From contig JAZQJQ010000001.1 of NCBI GenBank assembly GCA_045541735.1, positions 1-14,669 of the forward strand: a stretch of DNA of 14,669 nt, in the 5' to 3' direction. The notes under the pieces were generated by a model that saw only the letters and a program-made list of their open reading frames with translations, did no database searches and was not told the origin of the DNA. How positions within the stretch are numbered: position 1 is the first letter of the stretch; the number at the start of each line of letters is the position of its first letter. This DNA is from RUG12395 sp045541735. GTDB lineage: Bacteria; Bacillota; Clostridia; Oscillospirales; CAG-272. Made by a program: the position numbers and the translations under genes. Below, piece after piece: positions 6,250-14,077 of this stretch.

Positions 6250-7352
6250 ATCGCACCTCCGAATACCAAAAGGAGATACAGTATGTAGATAACCGCGGAG
6301 ATACCAAGGGTGAAAAGCATAGTGAAAAGCCAAAAACGCTTTTTGCTTACGGGCAGCTCACCAACGAACTTTCCCGTCTGCCCGTTCATTGCAAAGGTGT
6401 ACTTTTTGCCCTTATATTCAGTTACGAGCAGCCAAGCGGGAAGAAGCACGTATTTTGCATCAACTCCGTGCAGATGCATATTTCCCGAGGTCCTTACGAT
6501 GCCCGTATAGCCGTTTACGGTAGACCGAAGCATACTGTCTGCGGAATGGCGCACTCTCTCGCTTGCGCGGGGCATACAGTCATCGCTTGTGAGATCGTAT
6601 TTATTTGCCATATATCCTGCAAGATATGCCGCAGAAAACTCCTCTGCGCCCGAAAAGTCGAACGGCTCGAGCGAATCCATAAGCGCATCGTTCATATCGC
6701 TTGCACCGTCCACGGCAAGGTCGGAAAAATCAAAGCTTGCCTCGCGCTCAAGGCGGAAATAATCGGTGCGTATTATATCGTATTTCGGCGTGCGGGTGGT
6801 GAAGACCCTGGTGGCGCTGTACTGCGCGTTTGCATCCGCCTTGCCCGAATACAGCCAGAAGGGAAGATATATTCCTCTGATCGATTCAAGCCGGCTTTCC
6901 GATGCGTAAAACTTGGGAAGAAGTATTTTTTTCTTTGCAAATTTGGTGAGCGCAGCCTTTGCTTCGTCCTTGGTGATCTTGAACGGTAGCACGAATGCGG
7001 GCTTTAATTTACCTTCAAGACGGTGCTTTGCCATTGCGGGATTGCCGCAGTAAGGGCATGAGGACGCGACGGTGTTTTCGTCAAACATCAATTCGCCTCC
7101 GCACGAAGGACAGGTGAAAACGCCGATGCTCTCGGTCTCCTCCTCCGTCCACTCGCCGTGCACGTCGTTTGGGGCATCTATCTCAGTCGGAATATCCTCG
7201 CAGGCTTTCTTGCCGAAGCCTTCGTTGTATGCCTTAACACCTTCAATTTCAAAGGTGCTGCCGCAGTATTCGCAATGCATTTTTTCCGCTTTTCCGTCAT
7301 AGGAGAGCGGTGCATCGCAGGAAGGGCATTTGTAGCTTATTACTTTTTCCAT
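6246..7352 (-). CDS. ydjG: Zinc-ribbon membrane-anchored protein (YdjG-like)
   Basis: The 368-residue product begins with two zinc ribbons, Cys 9/12/27/30 and Cys 81/84/99/102. A soluble region of about 220 residues follows, and a single hydrophobic helix lies near the C-terminus (about 342-364). The ribbons should be cytoplasmic and the tail membrane-inserted. This layout, followed by TPM and SPFH genes, matches YdjG of B. subtilis, which anchors the YdjGHI membrane-stress complex. Annotation programs often label such proteins as TFIIB-type zinc-ribbon proteins or RNA polymerase subunit P, but nothing here suggests a transcription role. The ATG lies inside the end of the AlbA_2 gene (13-base overlap), with GGAGG close upstream, so translation is probably coupled. 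No separate promoter is seen. Confidence 0.8.
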   Translation of the reverse strand: MEKVISYKCPSCDAPLSYDGKAEKMHCEYCGSTFEIEGVKAYNEGFGKKACEDIPTEIDAPNDVHGEWTEEETESIGVFTCPSCGGELMFDENTVASSCPYCGNPAMAKHRLEGKLKPAFVLPFKITKDEAKAALTKFAKKKILLPKFYASESRLESIRGIYLPFWLYSGKADANAQYSATRVFTTRTPKYDIIRTDYFRLEREASFDFSDLAVDGASDMNDALMDSLEPFDFSGAEEFSAAYLAGYMANKYDLTSDDCMPRASERVRHSADSMLRSTVNGYTGIVRTSGNMHLHGVDAKYVLLPAWLLVTEYKGKKYTFAMNGQTGKFVGELPVSKKRFWLFTMLFTLGISAVIYILYLLLVFGGAI

Positions 7353-7825
7353 TCGTCCTCCTTCCGTATATCCTTTATTGCGGCAAGCTCTGCCGCGGTG
7401 AGATTGGGAGAGTTAATTCGGTGATCGGCTTCGCCCAGACGGAAATACGCGCCGTTTACAGGGTCGCCGTTTATATAAACGGGGTAATGCGCGCTGCCGG
7501 CACGCGGCACACGCACAACTATAATGCGCTTTCCCTCGGCTGTTTCAACCGTAACGTCATCCTCCGAGAGAATGTTCGCGCTCACCGTCTTTTTATCGTT
7601 CAGTCCGTCAAATAGATCGGCGATCATCTCCTCGGGGTAGGCAATGTCTATAGGGTGCAGGCTCTTGTCGCGGTATTCCTCAACACCGAGCAGTATAATG
7701 CCGCCGAGAGTGTTTGCAAAAGCGGAATACGTTTCCCATATACTTTCGGGAAGTCCGCCGAGTGCTTTTTTTGCTTCTATGCGGTTGTTTTCGCGGTATT
7801 CATCCATTTTTGAGAGGTCTATCAC
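7340..7825 (-). CDS. Stand-alone AlbA_2 (Schlafen-type putative nucleic-acid-binding) domain protein
   Basis: The 161-residue product carries the core motifs of the AlbA_2/divergent AAA-4 domain: ENNRIEAKKALGGLP (residues 12-26), then AFANTLGGIILLGVEE (36-51), and a later strand pattern ending IIVVRVPRA. In most bacterial proteins this domain is the N-terminal part of a larger regulator or helicase-like protein with an ATPase-like or winged-helix C-terminus. Here the domain makes up almost the whole protein. Its role is unknown; nucleic-acid binding is inferred from the family. The start is GTG at 7825, with AGGAGG five bases upstream. It follows the DUF5722-like gene after ten bases and overlaps the ydjG-like gene by thirteen, so it is embedded in the operon at the position before ydjG where Bacillus has pspA. 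Confidence 0.8.
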   Translation of the reverse strand: MIDLSKMDEYRENNRIEAKKALGGLPESIWETYSAFANTLGGIILLGVEEYRDKSLHPIDIAYPEEMIADLFDGLNDKKTVSANILSEDDVTVETAEGKRIIVVRVPRAGSAHYPVYINGDPVNGAYFRLGEADHRINSPNLTAAELAAIKDIRKEDEWKK

Positions 7826-7835
7826 AGCTTCCTCC

Positions 7836-10418
7836 TTAATTATCAGAGCTTTCCTTTTCTTCGGTCTCCTTCATATAAGCGCTTGAACGCCGCATCATTA
7901 CCGCTGTTGCGGCGGATACGACCGTAAGCACGCAAAGAAATATGCCCCAGTAGCCTTCTGCATTGGAGTCAAGCGGTGTATCCGTGCCTCTTGCATCGTT
8001 TAACTGCACGGAAAGACGGTTTGAGAACTTTGTGCCGCTCTCGCCGCCTACGCGGTAGAGATACAGCTTACCTTCGCCCGAAAGGGAGAGCTTGATGTAT
8101 TCGCCCTCTCCGGCAGGGATGGAGCTGTCTGTATACAATCGGTAGCTGCCGCGTGACAGGGACGCACTGTACTGTCTTTCCACGCCGTTTCCGCAAACGG
8201 AGAAGGTGACGGTCTGAATGCCGTCGTAATCAAGAGTTACGTCAAAAAACAGTAGGTCGGCAATGCTTAATTCGTTTGTGCCGTTAAGATCTATTACAGC
8301 GGAGCAGTCGTCGAATACCGATGCTGAAAACTCGCACAGTGCGTATTCCTCTCCGTAGCCGTATACTTCGCAGTTTTCGCATCTTACAAGATCGGGTGTC
8401 GCGCTTTTTTTTGTATAATCGCGGAATATTACGGAGCCCATCGGCTGAATAGGGGAAACGACTCCGAGAATACCGTCCCTTATATCGCGCAAAACGAGCT
8501 TTTCGGGTGCATAGCCTTCTATATCGTCGGCGCTGATGCCCGCATCGGCAAGGTAAGGTGCCGTTTCAACGAGCGTTTTTACGGTATCTATACTGCTTGC
8601 AAGGGAAACGAGCGCGTCTTTGTCCGTTATCTTTGCCGCAGTGCTCAGGTCGAGTATGAAAGCTTCGGCGCCCTTAAAGAGTGCGCTGTAATAAAGATAC
8701 GAGTATGCGGTGCAAGAGGAGCCGCCCATCGGAGTCCATAAAAACACCGGGTCTGCATCGACTGTGCCGAAGGAGGCTTCAAGTCCGGCAAGAAAACCAA
8801 AGGTGTTTGCACCGCCGAAGATTGCCGGACCTTCCGTAAAGGTTTTGGGTTTTTCGCCGGATTCGGACAGCACGGAAAATGCAACTCCGCCCTCTGCCGC
8901 CGCTCTTGCCGCAAGAGCTTCAAGCAAAAGAAAGGCATCGTAATCGGGGAACAGATATTTGCGTCCAACGCTTTGGCTTTCCCATTCTCCGCCAAGTCCG
9001 GCGAATACGCGCGCCGAGGGATTGCTTTCCCTTGCGGCGGCATATACCGTGCGCAGGGCAAGCAGATAGTTTTCGGCATATCGGTCAAGCGGATAATCGG
9101 CACCCATAAAATTGTATTCGCCGCTCTTATCTATATTCTTGCCGAGGACAAAGCCGTATATCCTATATCCGCTTCCGCCGAGACTCTCCGAAAGAAAGCT
9201 GATAGCGGCGCGGATATATTTCCGTCCCTCCTCCGTATCTGCGTTTAATGCGTAATAAAATACGCCGGATTCATTGTAAGAGTAAGTGAAGGGTACCTCT
9301 TTCCCGGGATTCGAGCACAAAATACGGAGCAGAGTTTCACTTCCCGTTGCGTCATTGCGCATAACGGAGGCGCGCAGTCTGTCCGTTTCCTTGCGGTCAA
9401 AGTAAAAGTATTCGCCCTCGAAGCGGTAGGCATATCCTCCGCCCTGCATATCGAAAAGCAGGGAGAGGTCAACATCAGAGAGTGCGGTGCCAGCTCCAAG
9501 GTCCGTACAGCTGCCGCTGAGGATGCCCTTAAAGGGAAGCGGCTTTGCTTTTGCGCTTGCTTGTTTTATTGCATACACTGCCGGCGCAAGGGGAACCGAG
9601 CCGCCCTCGCCGTCAAGCAGACATACAAGGTATTTGCTTCCGCTTATATCGCCTTCGGCAACAGGTACCTTTATCTCGAACTTTGCGGATATCGGCGCGG
9701 TCTTGACGGGCATAGTTTCCGCTTCGGTCTTTCCGTGTTCAAGCACGTATACCGCAAGCATATCGCTGCGTCTTGCAGCTACGGTCGCCGTCGGTATGGT
9801 GCCTTTGATGGAGACCGTGGTGCCGTTTACGGTGCAGCTTTCTATTTTTCCTGCGTATTCGGTGCTGTCAGCATAAGCGGATACGGCAAGGAGCGAGGTG
9901 AGAGTAAGCGAGGTAAGGCTTGATTGCTCGCTTGTAAGGCGGATGCGTTTTAATTCGGATGCTCTCGGCAGACTTACTGTGTATACCTTAACGGAGTCGG
10001 TCCGCTCAAGCTGAACGTTGATACTGTTTTTTTCATCGAACGCACCGTCTTCGGTGTAGCTGTAGCTTATCTTCATCTGCGCGGCGCGCGTGCAGGAATG
10101 CACGGTAAATCGCAGGGCATTCACGTTTTCGCCTAGTGCAGAAGATGTAACGGGGCCTTCGATGTACGAGCCTGCGCCGTAGAAATTGATACGTATGCTT
10201 TTTGCATCGCCGGCAAGCGCGGCGGATCCGCGCTCTGTCTTGAATTCGGTGCAAAGGAAGCGCTCCGCAAAATCGAAGGTCTCCGTATTCGCCGCAAAAG
10301 CTGTCGGAATATACGAAAAAATAAAGTCCGGGCATAACGCAAAAGAGAGCGCAAGCAAAAAAAGTGCGGCTCTTTTTGCTGCGCGGCTTATGCTGTTTTT
10401 TATGCCCGCTGTAAGCAT
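7836..10418 (-). CDS. Secreted, membrane-anchored DUF5722-like protein (glycosidase-like)
   Basis: The product is 860 residues from the ATG at 10418. A signal peptide covers about 1-42 and ends near TAFA-AN. A beta-rich region runs to about 290. The central part, about 295-720, resembles DUF5722/glycoside-hydrolase-like TIM-barrel proteins, seen in YRIYGFVLGKNID (418-430), LDRYAENYLLALRTVYAAAR (444-463) and ARVFAGLGGEWE (469-480). A C-terminal beta domain follows, then one membrane helix at about 821-842 and a charged tail inside. Relatives usually have an Asn-Glu pair (GNE) where this protein reads GKN, so an acid/base Glu may be missing. The substrate is unknown. A longer frame from 10463 overlaps rnhA, but AGGAG at 10426-10430 and the signal peptide favour 10418. 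It is the second gene of the operon. Confidence 0.72.
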   Translation of the reverse strand: MLTAGIKNSISRAAKRAALFLLALSFALCPDFIFSYIPTAFAANTETFDFAERFLCTEFKTERGSAALAGDAKSIRINFYGAGSYIEGPVTSSALGENVNALRFTVHSCTRAAQMKISYSYTEDGAFDEKNSINVQLERTDSVKVYTVSLPRASELKRIRLTSEQSSLTSLTLTSLLAVSAYADSTEYAGKIESCTVNGTTVSIKGTIPTATVAARRSDMLAVYVLEHGKTEAETMPVKTAPISAKFEIKVPVAEGDISGSKYLVCLLDGEGGSVPLAPAVYAIKQASAKAKPLPFKGILSGSCTDLGAGTALSDVDLSLLFDMQGGGYAYRFEGEYFYFDRKETDRLRASVMRNDATGSETLLRILCSNPGKEVPFTYSYNESGVFYYALNADTEEGRKYIRAAISFLSESLGGSGYRIYGFVLGKNIDKSGEYNFMGADYPLDRYAENYLLALRTVYAAARESNPSARVFAGLGGEWESQSVGRKYLFPDYDAFLLLEALAARAAAEGGVAFSVLSESGEKPKTFTEGPAIFGGANTFGFLAGLEASFGTVDADPVFLWTPMGGSSCTAYSYLYYSALFKGAEAFILDLSTAAKITDKDALVSLASSIDTVKTLVETAPYLADAGISADDIEGYAPEKLVLRDIRDGILGVVSPIQPMGSVIFRDYTKKSATPDLVRCENCEVYGYGEEYALCEFSASVFDDCSAVIDLNGTNELSIADLLFFDVTLDYDGIQTVTFSVCGNGVERQYSASLSRGSYRLYTDSSIPAGEGEYIKLSLSGEGKLYLYRVGGESGTKFSNRLSVQLNDARGTDTPLDSNAEGYWGIFLCVLTVVSAATAVMMRRSSAYMKETEEKESSDN

Positions 10419-10425
10419 AGCTTTT

Positions 10426-10430
10426 CTCCT
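10426..10430 (-). promoter_or_regulatory. Ribosome binding site that sets the DUF5722-like start
   Basis: AGGAG lies seven bases before the ATG at 10418 and overlaps the rnhA stop codon (10429-10431). It argues against the longer start at 10463 and suggests that ribosomes finishing rnhA re-initiate here. Confidence 0.75.
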
Positions 10431-10869
10431 ATTTTTTGTATTTATCCGCTTCTGCGGTTGCAAGGGCGTCGCATCTTTCGTTGTACGGGTGCCCTTCGTG
10501 GCCTTTTACCCAGTTAAAAGTTACATTATGAGTATCAAGTAAGGAAAGAAGTACGTCCCAGAGGTCTGTATTCTGTGCCGGCTTGCCGGATGCAAGCTTC
10601 CAGCCCTTTGCCTTCCAGCCTGCTGCCCAGTTTTTCGTTATTCCGTCCACAAGATATTTGGAATCTGAGGTAAGAGTGACCTCGCACGGCTCTTTTAGCA
10701 TCTTCAGCGCCATTACGGCGGCGGTAAGCTCCATACGGTTATTCGTCGTTTCTGCCTCGCCTCCGCTGAGCTCCTTTTCCGTTCCCCTGTAAACGAGGAT
10801 GGCGCCCCATCCGCCGGGCCCGGGGTTGTATCTGCAGGCGCCGTCTGTATATATATCAACGTGTTTCAT
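10429..10869 (-). CDS. rnhA: Ribonuclease HI
   Basis: The 146-residue product is a full-length RNase HI, very like the E. coli enzyme. It cuts the RNA strand of RNA-DNA hybrids with two metal ions, removing R-loops and primers in the cytoplasm. All catalytic residues are present: Asp9 in IYTDGA, Glu47 in NNRMEL, Asp69 in TSDSKY, His124 in VKGHEGHP and Asp134 in NERCDALA. The basic handle region (GWKAKGWKLASGKP) is also kept. GGAG lies seven bases before the ATG. It is the first gene after the promoter at 10903-10931, and the next gene begins only ten bases after its stop. A housekeeping gene heading an envelope operon is an odd pairing and may simply provide steady transcription. Confidence 0.97.
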   Translation of the reverse strand: MKHVDIYTDGACRYNPGPGGWGAILVYRGTEKELSGGEAETTNNRMELTAAVMALKMLKEPCEVTLTSDSKYLVDGITKNWAAGWKAKGWKLASGKPAQNTDLWDVLLSLLDTHNVTFNWVKGHEGHPYNERCDALATAEADKYKK

Positions 10870-10902
10870 CGTAAAACTCCGCGTATCTGACTTTATTAAT
10901 AT

Positions 10903-10931
10903 ATGATAACATAAAAGAACGGCAAAAGCAA
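10903..10931 (-). promoter_or_regulatory. Promoter of the rnhA-led minus-strand operon
   Basis: On the minus strand TTGCTT (10926-10931) and TATCAT (10903-10908) are 17 bases apart, with an extended -10 TG at 10910-10911. Transcription would start near 10896, about 27 bases before the rnhA ATG. It is back to back with the promoter of the amidase gene. No other clear promoter is seen upstream of the seven minus-strand genes. Confidence 0.65.
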
Positions 10932-10990
10932 TATTTTATATATAACGAAAAAAATTAACAAACAGAACTTACTTTATTTCAGTAATCGGG

Positions 10991-11019
10991 TTGTAATGGC
11001 GAGAGTTTAGTGGTAAAAT
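10991..11019 (+). promoter_or_regulatory. Promoter of the GHL10-amidase gene
   Basis: TTGTAA (10991-10996) and TAAAAT (11014-11019) are 17 bases apart, with an extended -10 TG at 11011-11012. Transcription would begin near 11026, giving a leader of about 18 bases that holds the GGAGG site. A TATAAT at 11025-11030 is a second possible -10, but it lacks a good -35 at the right distance and would start transcription inside or past the ribosome site. Confidence 0.6.
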
Positions 11020-11032
11020 GTCAGTATAATGC

Positions 11033-11037
11033 GGAGG
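11033..11037 (+). promoter_or_regulatory. Ribosome binding site that sets the GHL10-amidase start
   Basis: GGAGG lies six bases before the ATG at 11044. The upstream in-frame ATG at 11029 would place this site inside the coding region and has no ribosome site of its own, so 11044 is preferred. Confidence 0.8.
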
Positions 11038-11043
11038 TATGCG

Positions 11044-14000
11044 ATGAAACACATACGTTTTTTTACAAACGGAATCAATAACGGCGGGGTGGTGGTACGT
11101 CTTGTCTCTCTCCTCATGCTCGCGTGTATGCTCCTTTCATCCTGCGCGGGCGGTAAGGTAGAGCAGTTTACTATGCCCGTAATGGACAGCGAGGACATTC
11201 CCGCTGGCACGGAACCCGTTGACGGGCCCGATTCCGAGGTCCGCGGAGTGTGGATAGCCTCCGTTTACAATATCGATTACCCCTCCTCTGCGGGGCTCAG
11301 CGCAAATAAGCTAGCCTCGGAGCTTGACTCGATAGTTGAGAACGTAAAGTCGATGGGACTGAATACCATATATTTTCAGGTGCGTCCGTCAGGAGATGCG
11401 CTCTATAAGAGCGATATATTTCCCGTATCCGCTTATCTGAGCGGCGAGCGCGGTAAGAAAGCGGACGGCGGCTTTGATCCGCTTGAGTATCTTTTGAAGG
11501 CGGCGCATGCAGAGGGCATCCGTGTGCACGCGTGGGTAAATCCTTTGCGCGTTACGGTCGGAAGCGCATCCGCGCCCAAGACGGATGTGAAAGACCTGCC
11601 CGAAAACGATCCGGTAAGGAAGGATCCCTCCCTTGCCATTGCCTATGCGGACGGAAGACTGTATCTTGATGCGGGAAATCCCAAAGCGCGCGAGCTTGTT
11701 GCCGCAGGCTGCAGGGAAATAGTCGAAAAATATGCGGTGGATGGCATAATCTTTGACGATTATTTCTATCCTTCCCCCGTTTACGTTACCGAAAACGGCA
11801 AAAACGTGCTTGCATCGTTTAATGATGCCGCATCATATTTCAGGTATTCAAACGGTGCTCCTCTTGACGATTGGCGCAGGGAAAACGTAAACAAGATGAT
11901 GGAGCTGTGCTATAAGGAGATCAAGGAAGCGCGGCAGAGCTGCCTCTTCGGTGTTGCACCCTTCGGTATATGGCGGAACGATAACGGTAAGAACGGCGGA
12001 AGCGATACCGCGGGTAATGAAAGCTATTCGTCCATTTACTGCGATACGCTTGCGTTTATCGAGGGCGGTTACGTCGATTACGTAGCTCCTCAGATATATT
12101 GGAGCTTTGATACCGCGGTCGCGAGATACGACGTGCTCGTAAGATGGTGGAATGCGCAGGTGGCAAATACGGGCGTTGACCTGCTTATAAGCCACGGAGC
12201 GCACCGTTACGATACTCTTGAATCTCCCGAGGGCGAGCTTGCGCGCCAGATACAGTTCGCAAGAAGCGTGCTTGCGTTCAGGGGAAGTATCCATTACGGC
12301 TATTCGGTGCTTAAAAATAACGTAAAGGGCGCGGCAGACGAGCTGAAAAGCGTATACGGTAAAAACAGAGCGTTTTCGGCACCGTCTGATAACGGCGGAG
12401 AGTTTTATATAGCCGCACCGGAGCACGGCACGGCAGTGGAGGCGGAGGGCGTATACGTCATCGGCTCCGCAAACACCGCGCATACCGTAACACTTAACGG
12501 AAAAAAACTGAGTCTTACGAAGGACGGAAGCTTTTCCGCTTATACAGCGCTTGAAAAGGGCGAGAACCGACTTATATTTGAGTGCGGCGGCAAGACGTAC
12601 GAGCATCTTATAATCCGCACGGACGGTGCGTCCGAGATGCTTGATTCCTTCTGCGTGACGGACGTATACCCCGCAGACCGCACTACCGTTACAAACGGCA
12701 ATGAGCTGATCCTCGCCTGCACCGCACCCGCGGGCAGCACGGTCACAGCTGTTTTCGGCGGTAAAACCGTAGCTCTTCAGCCTGAAAGCGCGGAGAATGG
12801 CGGACTTACTGCCGTAAGGTATTCGGCATCCGTTGTGCTCAACACCGCGCAGAAACTGGAAAGCCTCGGTACTGTTGAGTTTACCGCGATCCGCGGAAAC
12901 GACTTGGAAAAGGCATCGGGCGGAGAGATACGGGTTCTGGGGGAAAACTGCTGTATTCCCGTTACCGTGCTGAAAGGTAACGTGTATCTCAAGGATGCGC
13001 CCGACGGCTCGTACGTATACGGAAACGCCCAGCCTATCGGAATGACGGAATATGCGCTGGCAGAAAGGGACGGATATTGGCTACTTTCGATGGGTGCATA
13101 CGTAAGCACCGAGGATACGGAGGCGGCTGATGCGTGTGACAGACCAGCTGCTCCGCAAGTAAGACAGCTTCTGCAGACGAGCAGCGGCGGAAATACCGTC
13201 TTTTACACCAAAACGCTCACTAAGCCTGCAGTTTCCTCGGCCTTTGAGGGCGATACCCTTGTCTTTACGATGCATAACTGTACCGTAACGGATAGATCCT
13301 TTACGCGCGATGTGAATTCCAAAATCGTATCCAATGTGGATTTTAATTACAATACGGAAACGGGCAACGCGGAGCTTCGCCTTACCGTTTCCGATGTAAA
13401 TGCTTTTTACGGATACTCCGTAGACTATATTACACTGGAGGGTATACCTCTGCTGGCTATCACGTTGAATGCGCCTCCTTCAAACACGGAGGGTACAGGC
13501 ATACTTGAAGGTAAAAAGATAGTTCTTGATGCGGGACACGGCGGAGAAGACCCCGGTGCCGTAGGTGCATTCGGCCCCGACAGCGGAAAAAACGAAAAGG
13601 ACATCAATCTTGCCGTGGTGCTCTCGCTCAGAGATAAACTCTCCGCCCTCGGCGCAGAGGTGATCCTTACAAGAAACGAGGATATTGCGCTCACCTTGAA
13701 GCAAAGGCAGACGATCATATCCGGTGTAAATGCGGATGCCGTAATATCCGTGCATCATAACAGTTTGCCGTATTCCGCCGATATTACGACGGTTCGCGGT
13801 ATAGAAACTTATTATTCAACGCTTGCGGGTAAGGTGCTGGCGTCTGCTGTAAGCGAAAGCCTTTCCTCAGCGCTCGGCAGGGAAACGCGCGGCGCAGCCT
13901 ATAAGGACCTTGCAGTATGCCGCGATACAGCAACCGTATCGGCGCTTATTGAAGTCGGTTATATGACCTCCGTAGAGGAATATGCCCGTATGTTTACCGA

Positions 14001-14076
14001 CGAGGGCATTGATTCTGCCGCAGAGGGCATTAAGGACGGTATCGTGAATTATTTTACGAATGCCGCAAAGAAGTAA
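11044..14076 (+). CDS. Lipoprotein fusing a GHL10 glycosidase-like domain to an Amidase_3 N-acetylmuramoyl-L-alanine amidase
   Basis: The 1010-residue product starts with a lipoprotein signal ending in LLSSC, so Cys34 should be lipidated on the outer face of the membrane. Residues about 65-375 are a GHL10 (DUF187/YngK-like) TIM barrel: EVRGVWIASVYN (65-76), IYFQVRPSGDALY (109-121), VHAWVNPLR (161-169) and VDGIIFDDYFYP (232-243). Beta-rich, Ig-like and SH3-like linker regions fill about 460-815. Residues about 821-1008 are a zinc amidase with IVLDAGHGGEDPG (His832), NEKDIN (Glu851), SVHHNS (His904) and LIEVGY (Glu970), so the active site is complete. The amidase would strip peptides from peptidoglycan. 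GHL10 members such as E. coli DigH cleave glycan strands already stripped of peptides, so the two halves could act in sequence. The dus gene follows after one base. Confidence 0.88.
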   Translation: MKHIRFFTNGINNGGVVVRLVSLLMLACMLLSSCAGGKVEQFTMPVMDSEDIPAGTEPVDGPDSEVRGVWIASVYNIDYPSSAGLSANKLASELDSIVENVKSMGLNTIYFQVRPSGDALYKSDIFPVSAYLSGERGKKADGGFDPLEYLLKAAHAEGIRVHAWVNPLRVTVGSASAPKTDVKDLPENDPVRKDPSLAIAYADGRLYLDAGNPKARELVAAGCREIVEKYAVDGIIFDDYFYPSPVYVTENGKNVLASFNDAASYFRYSNGAPLDDWRRENVNKMMELCYKEIKEARQSCLFGVAPFGIWRNDNGKNGGSDTAGNESYSSIYCDTLAFIEGGYVDYVAPQIYWSFDTAVARYDVLVRWWNAQVANTGVDLLISHGAHRYDTLESPEGELARQIQFARSVLAFRGSIHYGYSVLKNNVKGAADELKSVYGKNRAFSAPSDNGGEFYIAAPEHGTAVEAEGVYVIGSANTAHTVTLNGKKLSLTKDGSFSAYTALEKGENRLIFECGGKTYEHLIIRTDGASEMLDSFCVTDVYPADRTTVTNGNELILACTAPAGSTVTAVFGGKTVALQPESAENGGLTAVRYSASVVLNTAQKLESLGTVEFTAIRGNDLEKASGGEIRVLGENCCIPVTVLKGNVYLKDAPDGSYVYGNAQPIGMTEYALAERDGYWLLSMGAYVSTEDTEAADACDRPAAPQVRQLLQTSSGGNTVFYTKTLTKPAVSSAFEGDTLVFTMHNCTVTDRSFTRDVNSKIVSNVDFNYNTETGNAELRLTVSDVNAFYGYSVDYITLEGIPLLAITLNAPPSNTEGTGILEGKKIVLDAGHGGEDPGAVGAFGPDSGKNEKDINLAVVLSLRDKLSALGAEVILTRNEDIALTLKQRQTIISGVNADAVISVHHNSLPYSADITTVRGIETYYSTLAGKVLASAVSESLSSALGRETRGAAYKDLAVCRDTATVSALIEVGYMTSVEEYARMFTDEGIDSAAEGIKDGIVNYFTNAAKK

Positions 14077-14077
14077 T

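Noticed and set aside
6250..6333. An N-terminal extension of 28 residues on the TPM-domain protein
   Set aside because: The extension overlaps the ydjG-like gene and would put the signal peptide in the interior; GGAGGT sits directly before the ATG at 6249.
10419..10463. An N-terminal extension of 15 residues on the DUF5722-like protein
   Set aside because: It would overlap rnhA, while the ATG at 10418 has AGGAG at the right distance and begins a normal signal peptide.
10870..11043. A riboswitch or structured leader between the divergent genes
   Set aside because: The region is AT-rich and fully accounted for by two promoters with short leaders; I saw no strong stem or known riboswitch motif.
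11848..12606. A 252-codon minus-strand frame opposite the GHL10-amidase gene
   Set aside because: It lies wholly within a well-supported coding region and its product is rich in Arg, Cys and Tyr without family features, as expected of a shadow frame in GC-richer DNA.
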